A stretch of 64,000 bases of DNA from Berghia stephanieae (taxonomy: Eukaryota > Mollusca > Gastropoda > Nudibranchia > Aeolidiidae): the NCBI GenBank assembly GCA_034508935.3, contig CM067448.1, positions 65,859,136-65,923,135 on the forward strand, given 5' to 3'. The notes beneath the pieces are model-generated. The model had not been told where the DNA came from, did not search any database, and saw only the letters and a program-made list of their open reading frames with translations. Both the position numbers and the translations under genes were made by a program. Positions 41,733 to 54,329 of the stretch are shown here, piece after piece. Each line of letters starts with the position of its first letter. Within the stretch, counting starts at the first letter, position 1.

Positions 41733-42245
41733 GGGTCTTTGACCTCCCATGGTGGGCAGGAGATCACTCTGTGTTTTCTATTCCCTAATATCTGTTTTCC
41801 GAGTTGCTTTCTGTCTTTGACTTAGAATGGGATTAGTTTTGTCCTAGCCCTGGCTGGAGACCTTGACTGGTAGGGAAACAGCCAAATTTATAGTTTTAGT
41901 TTTGGTAGATTATATTTTTTTCCTTCTATTACTTAGGGGGCAGCGTATGGTCTTTGCTTCGTACCCAAAAGGTACCGAGTTCGACTACCCGCCTTGTTGT
42001 TTGACTTGAGCAAGTCACCTCGCCCTAGCTCACTTTGCGGGCTGCACTGCAGCTGATGCTTGGGTTACTCCATTCTTCCCTTGGAATAGATCCTAAAGAC
42101 AAATTTCCCTTTGGGGATGAATAAAGGGAATTTTATTTTATTTTTATTTTTAAATAGGCCTCGCTCATGGAATTTTCTATTCCCTATTTGAACCAGTCCT
42201 CTCCGACTTTGTCTAACTTTTTCTTCGATGCTTTTAACTTCAGAT
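41733..42245 (+). mobile_element. Second family C copy with nested SINE G
   Basis: CTGGGTGGGGTCTTTGACCT to about 41937, then SINE G, then family C again (CTCGCTCATGGAATTTTCTA, CCTATTTGAACCAGTCCTCT, CTTTTTCTTCGATGCTTTTA) to about 42245. Confidence 0.7.
41938..42150 (+). mobile_element. SINE family G nested in family C
   Basis: Sense copy: GGGGGCAGCGTATGGTCTTT, CGTACCCAAAAGGTACCGAG, TTCGACTACCCGC, then AAATTTCCCTTTGGGGATGA and GGGAATTTTATTTTATTTTT tail. Confidence 0.8.
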
Positions 42246-42263
42246 CTACAGCTTCTCCTCTAA

Positions 42264-42360
42264 AATGTAATAAACAAAAATGAATACAACAACTTGAAAA
42301 AAGAACAAAATACCGAACACGGAACGTTTCGGGCTCTAAACCCGTCTTCAGTCAACAACA
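42264..42360 (-). repeat. Family F with hammerhead-like core
   Basis: AATAAACAAAAATGAATACA, GAACAAAATACCGAACACGG. The minus strand then reads ACTGAAGACGGGTTTAGAGC followed by CCGAAACGTTC: CTGAAGA, a short GGG/CCC stem, then GAAA. Confidence 0.7.
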
Positions 42361-43500
42361 ATAAACAATAAAGACATTACTAAATGGCTAATTTACTGTT
42401 GGGCATTTTAAAATTTATTAAACCAAAACATCTCAAATTGCAATGCACATAAAAGTGTAGAAAAAATAATTGTTACATTGAAACAAAACAAAGTAAAACG
42501 TATCATATTTATATATACATAAAATTGACCACATTCCCTTGTACCCTCTTTATGTTTGTAAACAGTAATTTTTAAAAATAGTAATTTTATATTATATTAA
42601 TATATTTAGATGAGAACACAGTTTTATGATCAGTGATACAATAAAACAAACAAATAATTATAAATGCGTGTCACTGTTTCAGCAGAACTGACACATAAAT
42701 ATAAAAGGCTATGTATTCATTGCAAGATTATATTATACACGAAGCACACTGGTATAGTGTTGTTAGTTTGAGAACAAGGTAAGTCAGATAAATTACTGAA
42801 TATAAATAAAATAATATCACAACTTTTTTATATATTAAATTAGTAGAAAATCAAGATTTTAAAAATGTTTCAATGTCGATAGGAAAAGAAAAATATTTGA
42901 AAGGAGAAATTAGGAATGGCTTCAAATTAAAAGCAAATGATTGACAGACATACTTTGGCTTCTTTTTTTTTTCATAAGTGAGAAAATCATTGTTTCAGTT
43001 TTAATTGAAATATAAATATAACAAAGCTGTATATTTGGCTGTATTATAATATATGGCGCACCCTTTTATGAGGTGGTTTCTAGATCATGTAAGTCAAATA
43101 AATAACTTAATATAATATCACAATTTTTTTAGAGTAATAAATTAGAATATTAGATTTTTTAATGTTTCAGTTTTGACGAGAGAAAAAAATGTTTGAACGA
43201 AGATGTCAAGATGGCGTCAAAATAAAAGTGATTAGTGAATGAGTGGCATAGGTAACGGCAGTAACAGCAGATGTTTTCATTTCTTTTTCATACATTCTGA
43301 GTTTGAAAATAGGATGACCTAGATTTTCTCTGATTACTTGATAACGTTTATTTTTTTGTCAAGGTTCATATTTTTTACATCCATTAACACTACATTTTAA
43401 AAACTTTGTCTTGCTTTTTTTGTTTTTTTTTGTTTGTTTATCATATTGAAATCAAATAAAAAATCGAAGAAAAAAAAAGTATAATTTTTGCATATATTCC

Positions 43501-43828
43501 AGACCTGCCAATTACTACTATTATGAAAAATTCGTAGAATTTATGAACTGAACTTGATGAGCATCTCAAAGTCATTAAAACTTATTGAAAATTAAAATTG
43601 ATGCCAGACTACATAATTCTAATGATTTTGAAGGGTTCCAATTGCCTTGTGCGTATTTCACGCCTACCTCATTTGCATAAGCACTGAAGGTCGGCTAGAC
43701 ACTTTTTAAGAATACGACCTGAAGGACGAATAGACACTCCGGATTTTTAAAGCTAATTATAGCGAGGACAATTTTTATTTCCTAAAAATTACGAATTTTA
43801 AAAAGTTTTCTAGTAGGTAAGCCTGATA
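43501..43828. mobile_element. MITE-like element with AGACCTGCCAA ends, copy 2
   Basis: Left AGACCTGCCAATTACTACT with GAAAAATTCGTAGAATTTAT; right, complemented, AGGCTTACCTACTAGAAAAC then AAAATTCGTAATTTTTAG. No ORF; resembles 7531-7790. Confidence 0.6.
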
Positions 43829-44040
43829 TAAGCCAAAGTCAAGTCAGATAACTTGTCTTGGAAAGTTGTGTTACTCTATTATTGTTATTTGTTTGTATCT
43901 TAGTGAAATGAAAGTTGCCTCTCCTGATTCCCAGGGCTTTTTATTTATCTGCAGGAATTATAAAGGCAGCCAATAAGAGTAACAGGAAGTGGATTTATTC
44001 TTTAATCACAACAACAGACAATAAATTCAATTCATTTTGA

Positions 44041-44046
44041 TTTATT
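44041..44046 (-). promoter_or_regulatory. Poly(A) signal of the RNA-ligase-like gene
   Basis: TTTATT on +, AATAAA on -, about 22 bp beyond the TGA at 44068. A second one lies at about 43993-43998. Confidence 0.55.
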
Positions 44047-44067
44047 ATCTCCCTAAGTCACCCTCCA

Positions 44068-46111
44068 TCATAAACCAAACGCTTGAGCCCCTTCATTGTC
44101 TGTATCAGAATCGACCTCCACACAGTTGACCTCTATTCGGTCGCTAAGTCCACTCTCCTCCAAATGTTTTTTCCTGAAAATCGTCATAGTTATAAAAGTA
44201 AGTGTCAACTGAGAAAAAAAGAGAAGTAAAAGAAATCATCCAGAGCTGAAAAGCCCATAGAACCAGTTTAAGTGATACTAGGCTGCTAGAAGCTGTGGAC
44301 TGTAAAAAGTTATAAACAAAAATGAATAGAACAGCTTCAAAAAAAGAACAAAATACCAAACACAGAACGTTTCGGGCTCAAAACCTTCTTCAGCCAAAGC
44401 GGTTATATTCATTTTTGTTTATTACTTTTTATAGAACCAGTTTATCCTGTTGTACAGCAACAATTGCTTGTTTTCATTTAGATAGGTGGTTATCTATCAA
44501 CCTAGTTTCAAGTACATTCTATTAATAAATCAATTTTGGACATTGCTGTGGCCTTTAATATCATTATAATTATATAATATATTACTTAAAATGTGAGCAT
44601 TTATATAGCCCAATACCCACTAAACATGCTCAGTCAAAGTCAAAGCGCTTTACAAGGGGTCCCTAGTAAATGGCAACGCTTAACATATAGAATGAGACAT
44701 GACGTCTGTTATATATATCTTTTTTTCCGGCAGAGACTACACTGTTAACGAGCATGTACTCATTTTACACCTGAGTATGGTGAGAGAATGTGAGTAAACA
44801 GCCTTTTTCAAGGACTCAATGCACCATTCAGAGCAGGACTCGAACCCTGGACCTTCCAGTCTGGAGGCGATTGTCATATCACAAGATCACATAGTCGCAC
44901 ATGTATTTAAATCAACTCACTCAATTACTAATTACATTTTTCAGAGACAAATTAAATGCATGCTATTAAAATAACTTTTTAATTTTAACATGGTACGTAT
45001 TTGAATAAAATTATGTTTCTGCCAATATTCTTTTAGACTGAGTAACTCAGTATCTTTTTTATTCAATTAAGAAAAATAACAAAAATCTCTTTGCGTGTGA
45101 AATAAGAGCTTTACCAACTGAGTTATTGGAAATCCCTATATAACTGTAAAAAAAAAAATGCATGATGTCACCACATAGAAACTCAATTCTTTGAACCAAT
45201 ACATGAATTCGAATGAGGGGGAAGAATGGAGGGGGGGGGGGATAAATCTTAGGAGGGTTTACTAAATTGTTGATGTGATTTTTATAAATCTCACTCTCTT
45301 TATCAACTAAATTAATCAAATATTCAGCTAAATGTTAATACACTTGTAAAGGGTCTCACTTAAGCAACTTGTTATTTTCAAACATTAAAGAGAAAAAGGC
45401 CTGTATCTCTCATATAATTATCTCCTCAATTGTATTTCACTCACCAAGTCACTGGGAAATAGTCACCGATATCATCCATATGTCTACGTCCAGTTTTCAT
45501 TTCATTGACAACCCATTTCATGAAGGAAATGCCTAATTTCTGGATAAAAGAAGAGGAAAAAATATTGTATTAAAATGATAATAATGATGATGATTATAAT
45601 AACAAAAAGACCACTCGCACTTGATAGTATATTAATACAGTTGTAGTCACTACCAACATGTTGGGGACCATATTTCTTTTCTTTTGTACTCATCTGATCA
45701 GTGAGTTATCAAAACATGTCATTCTTGGATTAAATTGTTAACAATTATAATAAAACGAGTTGCTGGGTGGTTTTAAATTGAAAGAACTCAATCAACAGTA
45801 ACAAACCTATATATATATATATATATATAAAAGAGGAAAAAAAAACAACTGATATTTTATTAAACTGAGTATTAGACTACTGATTTTGAAATTATGGACA
45901 GCTCCAATTTTGCTGTTTAGAAGTCGTGCATTCATAAAAATTGCTTCTGTTCCTGACAAATATAAAGGACTAAAAAATGAGTAATTCCAATCTCCTAAAA
46001 CTAAACTCATGACCACGTACTGTCCATTGCTGTGTTGCTTCACCACTCAATCCAAGCCACTTTTGAATGTCTAAAATTCTTTTCTCAATCTGTCAAGAGA
46101 AGGGAAGTGGT

Positions 46112-46147
<36 letters not shown>

Positions 46148-49100
46148 GGCAATAATATTATAGAAAAATGTATGCTAGGAGAGTACAGATATAAGGATTT
46201 TTACATCATTTTCTAGGCAGGAGAGCCACGAAACCATATGAAGCTAAAGTTTATCCCAGCTTCTGCAGCTTTAAATGGGATTCTCGTCCACTGCTAAACT
46301 TCTTTATCTTAGCAGCAAACAGCACCCCTCGGTCACTAGTTAAAATAAAATAGTCCTTCGGAGCCATTAGGCCTATGGAGCCGGAGTTTATCCCAGTTTC
46401 TATAGCGTGAAATGGACAATAGCAATTGCTTGCTATCCTTTGGATAGGACGCTAGTCTATCGCAAAGTACTTTCTACCAGGTCTAAGAGACCCAGCTACC
46501 CATTCACTGCAGGGTAGACATGATGGTCAGAAAACCAAACCTCGACTGCACTGGGATCGATCTCAGTCCCTTTGTGTATGAAGCGAGTGCTCTACCAACT
46601 GAGCTATTGGGACCCTCAGTCACTAGATAAATTAGAAGTTATTTGGACATAACTAATATCTAAAGGGATCAAAAAAATGTTTTCAACAAATCTTATTATA
46701 GAGGAGAGAAAAAAATCAAACTTACTTGTGAGATGGACTTTGTGAGAGAGTATGTATCCTTGTTCTTTGTCAAATTCCTGAGTCCATGTCGTGCCTTTTC
46801 TCTTAAGGCTCTGCACAGAATGTACCTTGAAGGGAAAGAAAGATGAATGAATGGCGTAGGATAAAGCAATTCTGACTTTTTGAAAAAATGTTATCAAGAA
46901 CGGATGATAACGAGTTCTAAGATAAATCTGATTCCATAGCTCTTATAACTCCGTACATTTGACTTGAGCTTAAATAAGCGTGGGGGCAGCGTGGCTCAGA
47001 GGTACGGTCTTTGCTTCGTACCCGAAAGGTACCGAGTTCGAATCACCCGCTACTGCGCTGTGTGGCCTTAAACAAGTCACCTTGCCCTAGCTTAATTTGC
47101 GGCTCTGCACTGCGGCTGATGCTTGGGTTTTTCCAGTCTTCCCTTGGTAAAGACGCAAGAGACATATTTCCCCTCTGAGATGAAAAAAGGGAATTTTATT
47201 ATTTTAATTTTTATTACTATCAAATAAGGTGATAAAGTTACCTATTTAACCAGAAAAGTAAAATTTCTATTCATTAACGCCAATTTTTGATAGCATGTTT
47301 GAGCATGTTTAAACGGTATTGCACTATATAAAAGCTCAAATTATGAGCTATTGCATTTAAAGAATAAGCCCTATATTCAGCCTTAAATGAGAACAGGAAA
47401 TAGCAACATTCTGAATCAGGACTGTACAATGTGATTCTTACCAAACAGTCTTTTTCTTCAACAAGCCCATGACTTGTCCATCTTTGTCCAGGAAATAGAA
47501 CACTTCACCTTCATACTGGTAGCCTTTTCGTACCTGGTCATAGGAAAAAAATACAAACATTGTTTCTGACTATCGTTTATATTTGTAAATCTAGTGGTGT
47601 CACAGCATTAGTCGAATTGTTAGACAATTGTATATAGTCTGCTAATCCTACTCATCTGGCAAATAATGGAAATAAAATTGATAGACCATCCCCCCCCCCC
47701 CCCCCCCAAAACAAACACACACGCACACTTTATCAGCAAATATTAACCAAGGAACAAAATTTATACTCTATTATCACCGCTTAATCACAATGCACTTCAA
47801 ATAATTTCTATTAATAACATGTAATCTCACAAAAATCATATACTTGTAAAAATAAATAAATAATTATAAAAATGAAAATGATTTTTTTTTAACTGGAAAA
47901 AAAAAAAACACACATATTTTGCATTACAAAATTTAATTATAAAGGTTTTTAACAGATCTCAGAGAAAATATATAATTCGTTGATAAAAAAAAATACATCT
48001 TGAAAGGTTCGTAGCATGAGAGAGATTAATTAATACTTTCATTTTGGACAACTTTCGTTGGTAATCTGCTGATCTGTACCTAATATTGACTACCTATTGG
48101 AAGATTTATATGAGTAAAATCTTAAAAAGCAAAACTAACATAAGAAGAACAATTATTTGTAAAACATCGATAGATGATGAAACTTACTGTTTTCATTCTG
48201 TTTTCCACATCTTTTACTGGAATTTTCTCATACTGAATTGTAGTCAGCCCTAAAGCTCGTGCAATCTGATTGGATAAAAAATAAAAAATGATAAAAATTG
48301 GTTCATTAACAACGGTTTTAAAAGTTTCAAAGGTTTTAGCTGAGACTTCATGAATGAACAAATTAAATAAATAGGATTCGGATTCTCACACTCACACTAC
48401 CAGAGATAATGTAAACGTTGCTGCTTGAAGGTCAAGGAAATAAATGACAACAGTCAAAAAGGAATGGAAGCTTCAATTTAATTAACAAAGACAGATAATG
48501 TGGAAGTTTCGGGTTTCTCCTTTGTCAACAAAATATGGTGAATTATTTACTGAGATAGCTCAGCATTTAAAATAAAAATCTGAAAAGTGCGTATTTAACA
48601 ATGTCAGACAAAGCAAAAATCAGAAAGAAAAATACGAAAGAAAATCATCCCAAAAATCAGCCTGCCAAATGAGGCTTTTTTTTTTTTTAAAGTATTTTTC
48701 TCACCCTCTTGACTCTCTTTGTTTAAACAACACGTTTTAAGATTTTTATTTTCAGCCAGTGCCTACTCCCTTACATGTCACTCGGCATTTAACGTTGTCC
48801 TTACCAACTATTTTTAGGATTTTTCCCGAAATGTCATACCTACCCAAAACAAAATTTTATTTTTTCACTCAAACCCAAAAACAATAAATACATACTATAC
48901 ATAATAATTTTGTACAGCAAAACACATTTAACAAAACAGCATTAAATTCCTATGAATATCACAAATATCTTTCTTACAATTTTTTGACGTACAATACAAT
49001 TTTGAAGAAGATAAATGTTTATTGTATTGTAACAAATGTGACAATTTTCTTATAGTTGGTAAGGAGAAGGTAAATTAAAACTGATCATTCAAATGGTGAT

Positions 49101-52100
49101 GCGTGAATAACAAATAAACTCGTCTATCTTTACCTCAATACCAATATGTGGTGGGACTGTACACAACTGCTCATCCAAACTGGGCTCCAATTCTGTGAAG
49201 GTCCAGGTGATAAACTGCATCGATGGTCTGGTGATGGATATAAATATTAAAACAACTCGTTGTGAGGAATTCAGGCAAATAAACCAAAAGTTTCAGTGGA
49301 CGGACTTCCTGATTAATAATGAGAAACTACGGATTCTCTCATTTAAAAAAAAACTGTATAAATATTTATTGTTTTTAAATTTAAAAAAAAAGAAAAGAAA
49401 TGAATAACAACAACAAAAACAATAAACAAAAAACATACTTCTCTAAATAAGACAGATCTTCTACATGCTGATGTTCAGGTGACAGGATCTCAAATATACC
49501 AGTCATTCTGGTAGCTGCCATAAACTTTAGTAGCCTGAAAAAGAAGAAAAAAAAAAACTTGAGCATTCATATAGCGCAATATCCACCGCACATACTCAAA
49601 ACGCTTCACAAAGGGTCCCTGCTGAACAGCATCACTTAACATGTAGGACAACAAATGTCAGCAGTTAGTAATATTATAATTGTTACAGTATCTCAGGCAT
49701 GAAAACACTCTATACAAATGTACGCAATTCTAAAAATAAATAAAGAGAAGATTTATATTCTTGTGAGGACAAGGTTCATAGAAAAGAAACCATTATTTGA
49801 GCCTATTTTTGGAAGGAATGGACGATATTCATAATTTATTATTAGGCTTAAAAAATCACACAAAAAAAGTAACTGGTCTTTCTAATCATATCTATGACTC
49901 ATTCCAGGACCAAATAAATGAAACAAATGCCAAAAGCAATTGATTTACATGCAAACACCCTGTCATTCAAAGCCTCTGGATAGATTCATTGTTTGTTTGT
50001 TTGTTTTTTCATCCAGTTCTTAGAGAAATATGTTCCCTTGTTAATATTTGAAAATATAATTATGGTCGATACTCACAAAAGCCGTTTGCTTTCATCCATG
50101 CTGTCTAGACTGTCTACAACAGCATGTGCAATTTCCGTGGCGATGCGAAATCTGTCCCCTCTATAATGGTGTATATCATCTACAACAACAACAACAAAAA
50201 ACAACAAAAATATGGAGAGAGATTATATAATTACAATATATGTACACAGAAAGGAATGTCCTATAATATCTTATATGGTACTTAAATGGACAAATATATC
50301 AAAGAAAAGGAATTATTTTTTTTTAAGTTTACCAAAAAAAAAAATAATAATAATAATAAAAATAAGTAAAGACACATTATTTGATGCATAATGTGTCATA
50401 AAATAAAAAGTCTTTAAAAACAAACAAACAAACAAACAAAAAAGTAAAATGACATAATGATAATACTCTGGGGTTTGAAGATAAAATTAATGAGTGAAAT
50501 GGATTGCCAGAAAAGAAAAAAAAAAAGAAGGAAATATCAAAAATTAGTTGCCTTAAATTGCAAACGGACCGCTGGTGACTCAGTGGTACGGTGTCTTGCC
50601 TTGAAATAAAGTCAAGAGACGTTTAGCATTATAAGTGATTTGGAGAGTGACATTTATTTCAAAAGTCTATCTCCATCATTGTACTTGGGTAAATCACTTC
50701 ATACACTATATCCAATCTACTATGATGATTGAGTGCCTGATTATAGTTAATAGGCAGTATCGGATATTGTTGGAATGCTAACTAAAAAGGATGCGTAACA
50801 GGCAATTTGTACTGACAGAAAAGGAAATATGATTTCTTTTGTCCTGCTGGGAGAATAAATGAAGTATTGTTACACAGTTTATGATGCTAGAGACATAAAA
50901 AAAAAGCATCACATTCATCATTTGTCTTCAAATGCGTCATCAAACAAAATAATAAAACAACCCCCCCCCCCCATAAAATAACACATAAATATGTCAATTA
51001 AATTCAAATTGTCGAGTACTTTGCTGAACGGGGCACATTGTTCTCTATTGTTAACAAAGTTTTTCAAATTTTAATCATTATGTAAAAAGTTTTGTTGGAT
51101 TAATACACATCTTCCATTATGATCACCATTTTCATTAAAAAATAGGACAAAACATTGAGAAAAGAAAGTTTCTATTTTATAATAATAATAATTCTTCATC
51201 AATGGTACCTTTATTCCTGAATAACAAGTGGACATTTTTGGATCCGGCACACATGATCAAATTCCCGTCAATTTCGATACAACTCAGATGAGCGGCTTCT
51301 CCATTTGCTTTTCTTGTCGCTATTATTTGGGACGCGTCATCTAAAGCCTTTTTGTTATTTTATTTTGTTTTCAGTAGAGAAGGCCAACAAAAAGCATGAC
51401 GTATGTGGAAAGAAGATTTATTGAGTTGATTAACTGGAGAATCATGAATAATTTATTTTGCCATGTTAGAAACTTAAAATCCATGTAGTAGCTTATTTTC
51501 TAAATCTTTTTTTTTTTTAAAGGGGGTAAAGAGTATTATGACATCTCAAAAAAAATGGAAAATGGTTCTATAGAAATTCTTGTTTTATTATTGTTTTTTC
51601 AACTTTGAAAATCCCTCAAATTTCAAGATGCTTCTTTTTATTGTGATTTTAAACTCAAACTTCTTCATCTAGTCCATTTCAAAATAATACCAAGTGGACA
51701 TGATGGGTCACAAAAATATTTTCTGATAAGATTATTTTCTCATGCCACCCCAAATGTGTTGAATTCACTTCCATTAGATGTAAGGAATAAGATATTTTCA
51801 TCTGAGACGACATTAAAAAACTACCTTAAACCACACCTGATGAATTCTTCTTTGTCCTAATAATGTTATGAATAGAACCGTGTGCATAAAAACAGTCCAT
51901 ATCTGATTTGTGTACTTGATAAGTGTAGCATGTATAATCCCCCCTCCAACCCCTCCCCCCCCCCCCTTGTCAATGTGCGCTAGAGCTGTGACAATGCTGA
52001 ATTGGCGCTATATAAATATATTATTATCATTATTTTCAATTCATCGGACGTTGTATGGACACATAAATGGTTGGCAGCAAAGGCACTCAAAGAAAACATA

Positions 52101-54290
52101 TCCATAACAATAACCGGAATCGATATGTCCGCAGCCTTTGATACGATCGACAGAGGAAAACTTTTGGAGATATTAACAGACATAGTTGACGAAGACGAGC
52201 TCCGAATAATCCGATTTCTCCTCAGCAACACAAAGATACAACCAAGGATATACGGGGCCACAAAACAAACGCAGTTCAAAAGTAACATCGGGACCCCAAG
52301 GAGATAGTCTGAGCCCGATTCTGTTCACAATATACTTAGAACACGCTCTGAAAGAAGTTCGAAAAGTCATTCCAAAACCAACGACTCATATTGAGAATGC
52401 AATCCCTAGAGAAATCGCCTATGCAGATGATGTCGATTTTATTAGATCAACACCAGCAAATATAGACATCATACAAAATACCCTCATGAAATATAACCTC
52501 CAAGTCAATGCCAATAAAACCGAATTTACAACAATATCGAGGAACAAAGAGGAATGGAAAAGAACAAAGAAAGTCGGCTCACTAATTGGAGACACCGAGG
52601 ATGTACAAAGAAGAAAACAGCTATCAAACGCCGCACTCAGTAAACTCACCAATGTATGGATTAGAGGTGACAAAATAAAGAGAAAAACCAAACTGAAACT
52701 GTACCGTGCTCTTGTAAAACCGGTACTTCTGTATAACTGCGGCACTTGGGCGTTGACAAAATCCGAAGAAGAACATCTGGATGCCTTCCATCGCACACAG
52801 CTAAGAAGGGTACTGGACATCAAATACCCAAAAAAGATCTCAAATGAATCACTCTATAAGATCACAAAAGAAAGACCAATCTCCCTTGACATTTTACAAC
52901 AACGATGGCAACTTTTCGGTCACATACTACGCAGGGACAAAAACATACCAGCTAACCAAGCCATGTCGGGATACTTCCAAAAACACGGGAACCTTTTCAG
53001 AGGAAGACCGATCACAACACTCCCTGTGATCCTAAACAAAAACCTCACAACACTTGGACAAAGCATTAGTCTGATAACGGCAGGGGACCTTGAAAATCTG
53101 AGAACCCTAGCAGAGGACCGGCAATATTGGAGACACCTCACACAGGAAATACTGGAAACAGCCAAGGCGACCCGATCTTTCGGTCGAGACGCGAAAGGCA
53201 TCTAAGTCAAGTAAGTCAAGTCATTAATAAAGGCTGAGAGTTGTGTTTCTCGGTTTAATATGAAATCGAGGGCTGTGTAATTTATATAAACTTTTTTTTT
53301 TCATTCTTCTAAAAGTAAAAGACATTAAACAATATAAAATACTAACAAAAAAGTGAAAATGGAAAGGCTTCGTATGGGAACAAAACAGACAATGGACGTT
53401 TCGGGTACAAACCCTTCGTCAGCACATCAATACACAAATAAACGGGGAAAACAAATAAAATATAATGAAAAATAACTTGTATCGTCTGTACTCAATGGTG
53501 GTTGCAGTATGAATGAAATGTTAGCGTGGCGTGGGTAGAGGATAGGGTGCCCCAGGGGGGTGATCTAATTGATAAGCAAAGGTCAGCGTCAGGGAACAGA
53601 ACTTTCCAGACTATAATGGAAGATAAAAGACATATTGGTAGTAGTAGTAGTAGTAGTTAAAAAATATATACAATAAAAAAACACAAATACAATATATAAA
53701 CAATATATAGCTATTTTACCTAACAAAAAGTAACTACGAGTGTTCATAAGAGCACTGTAAGTAAATTCTGAGAAAATCACCTTTGTAAAATATCGTTTCC
53801 ACGTATGATTATCTCCCTTATCTCTGTCGTCATCATCACCCAAACCACCGGTGAACTTTTTAAGGCCATACAAAATACACCTGACCCCTTTGTGTTTTCC
53901 ATGAGTGATATTCAAAAAGGTATTTCCTCTTGCTACCTAAGAGAGACAGAAATACAAATATGAAGGAAATTAATAAAAAATATTATCAATCAGAGTAAGA
54001 TAGTATCAGAATGTATGCGGTAATAAATTTTAAAAATACTAAAAGACAAAGCATAATTTAAAAAAAAGAAAAGAAAAAATAAACATTTAAAAATAGATAA
54101 ATAATTCATTTTTAAAAAATCTAGTATTAAGTAAGATAAAATAATTTCACTTCTACTCTGAAATTAAAAAAAAAAAAAGCAACAAAAACCAAAAAAAACA
54201 CACTTTAAAAAAGAGGAAGAAAACCCAAATTTTTTTTAAAAAATAAATTAATTAAATTAACTAGGAAAAAAACAAAAACACACACACACA

Positions 54291-54329
<39 letters not shown>

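Larger units (their letters stand above)
39356..44067. other. Intergenic stretch between PSMD7 and the RNA-ligase-like gene
   Basis: The two genes converge here. Contains the PSMD7 3' UTR, family D, SINE B, the nested C/G cluster, family F and a MITE. 42360-43500 is AT-rich with nothing specific seen. Confidence 0.6.
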
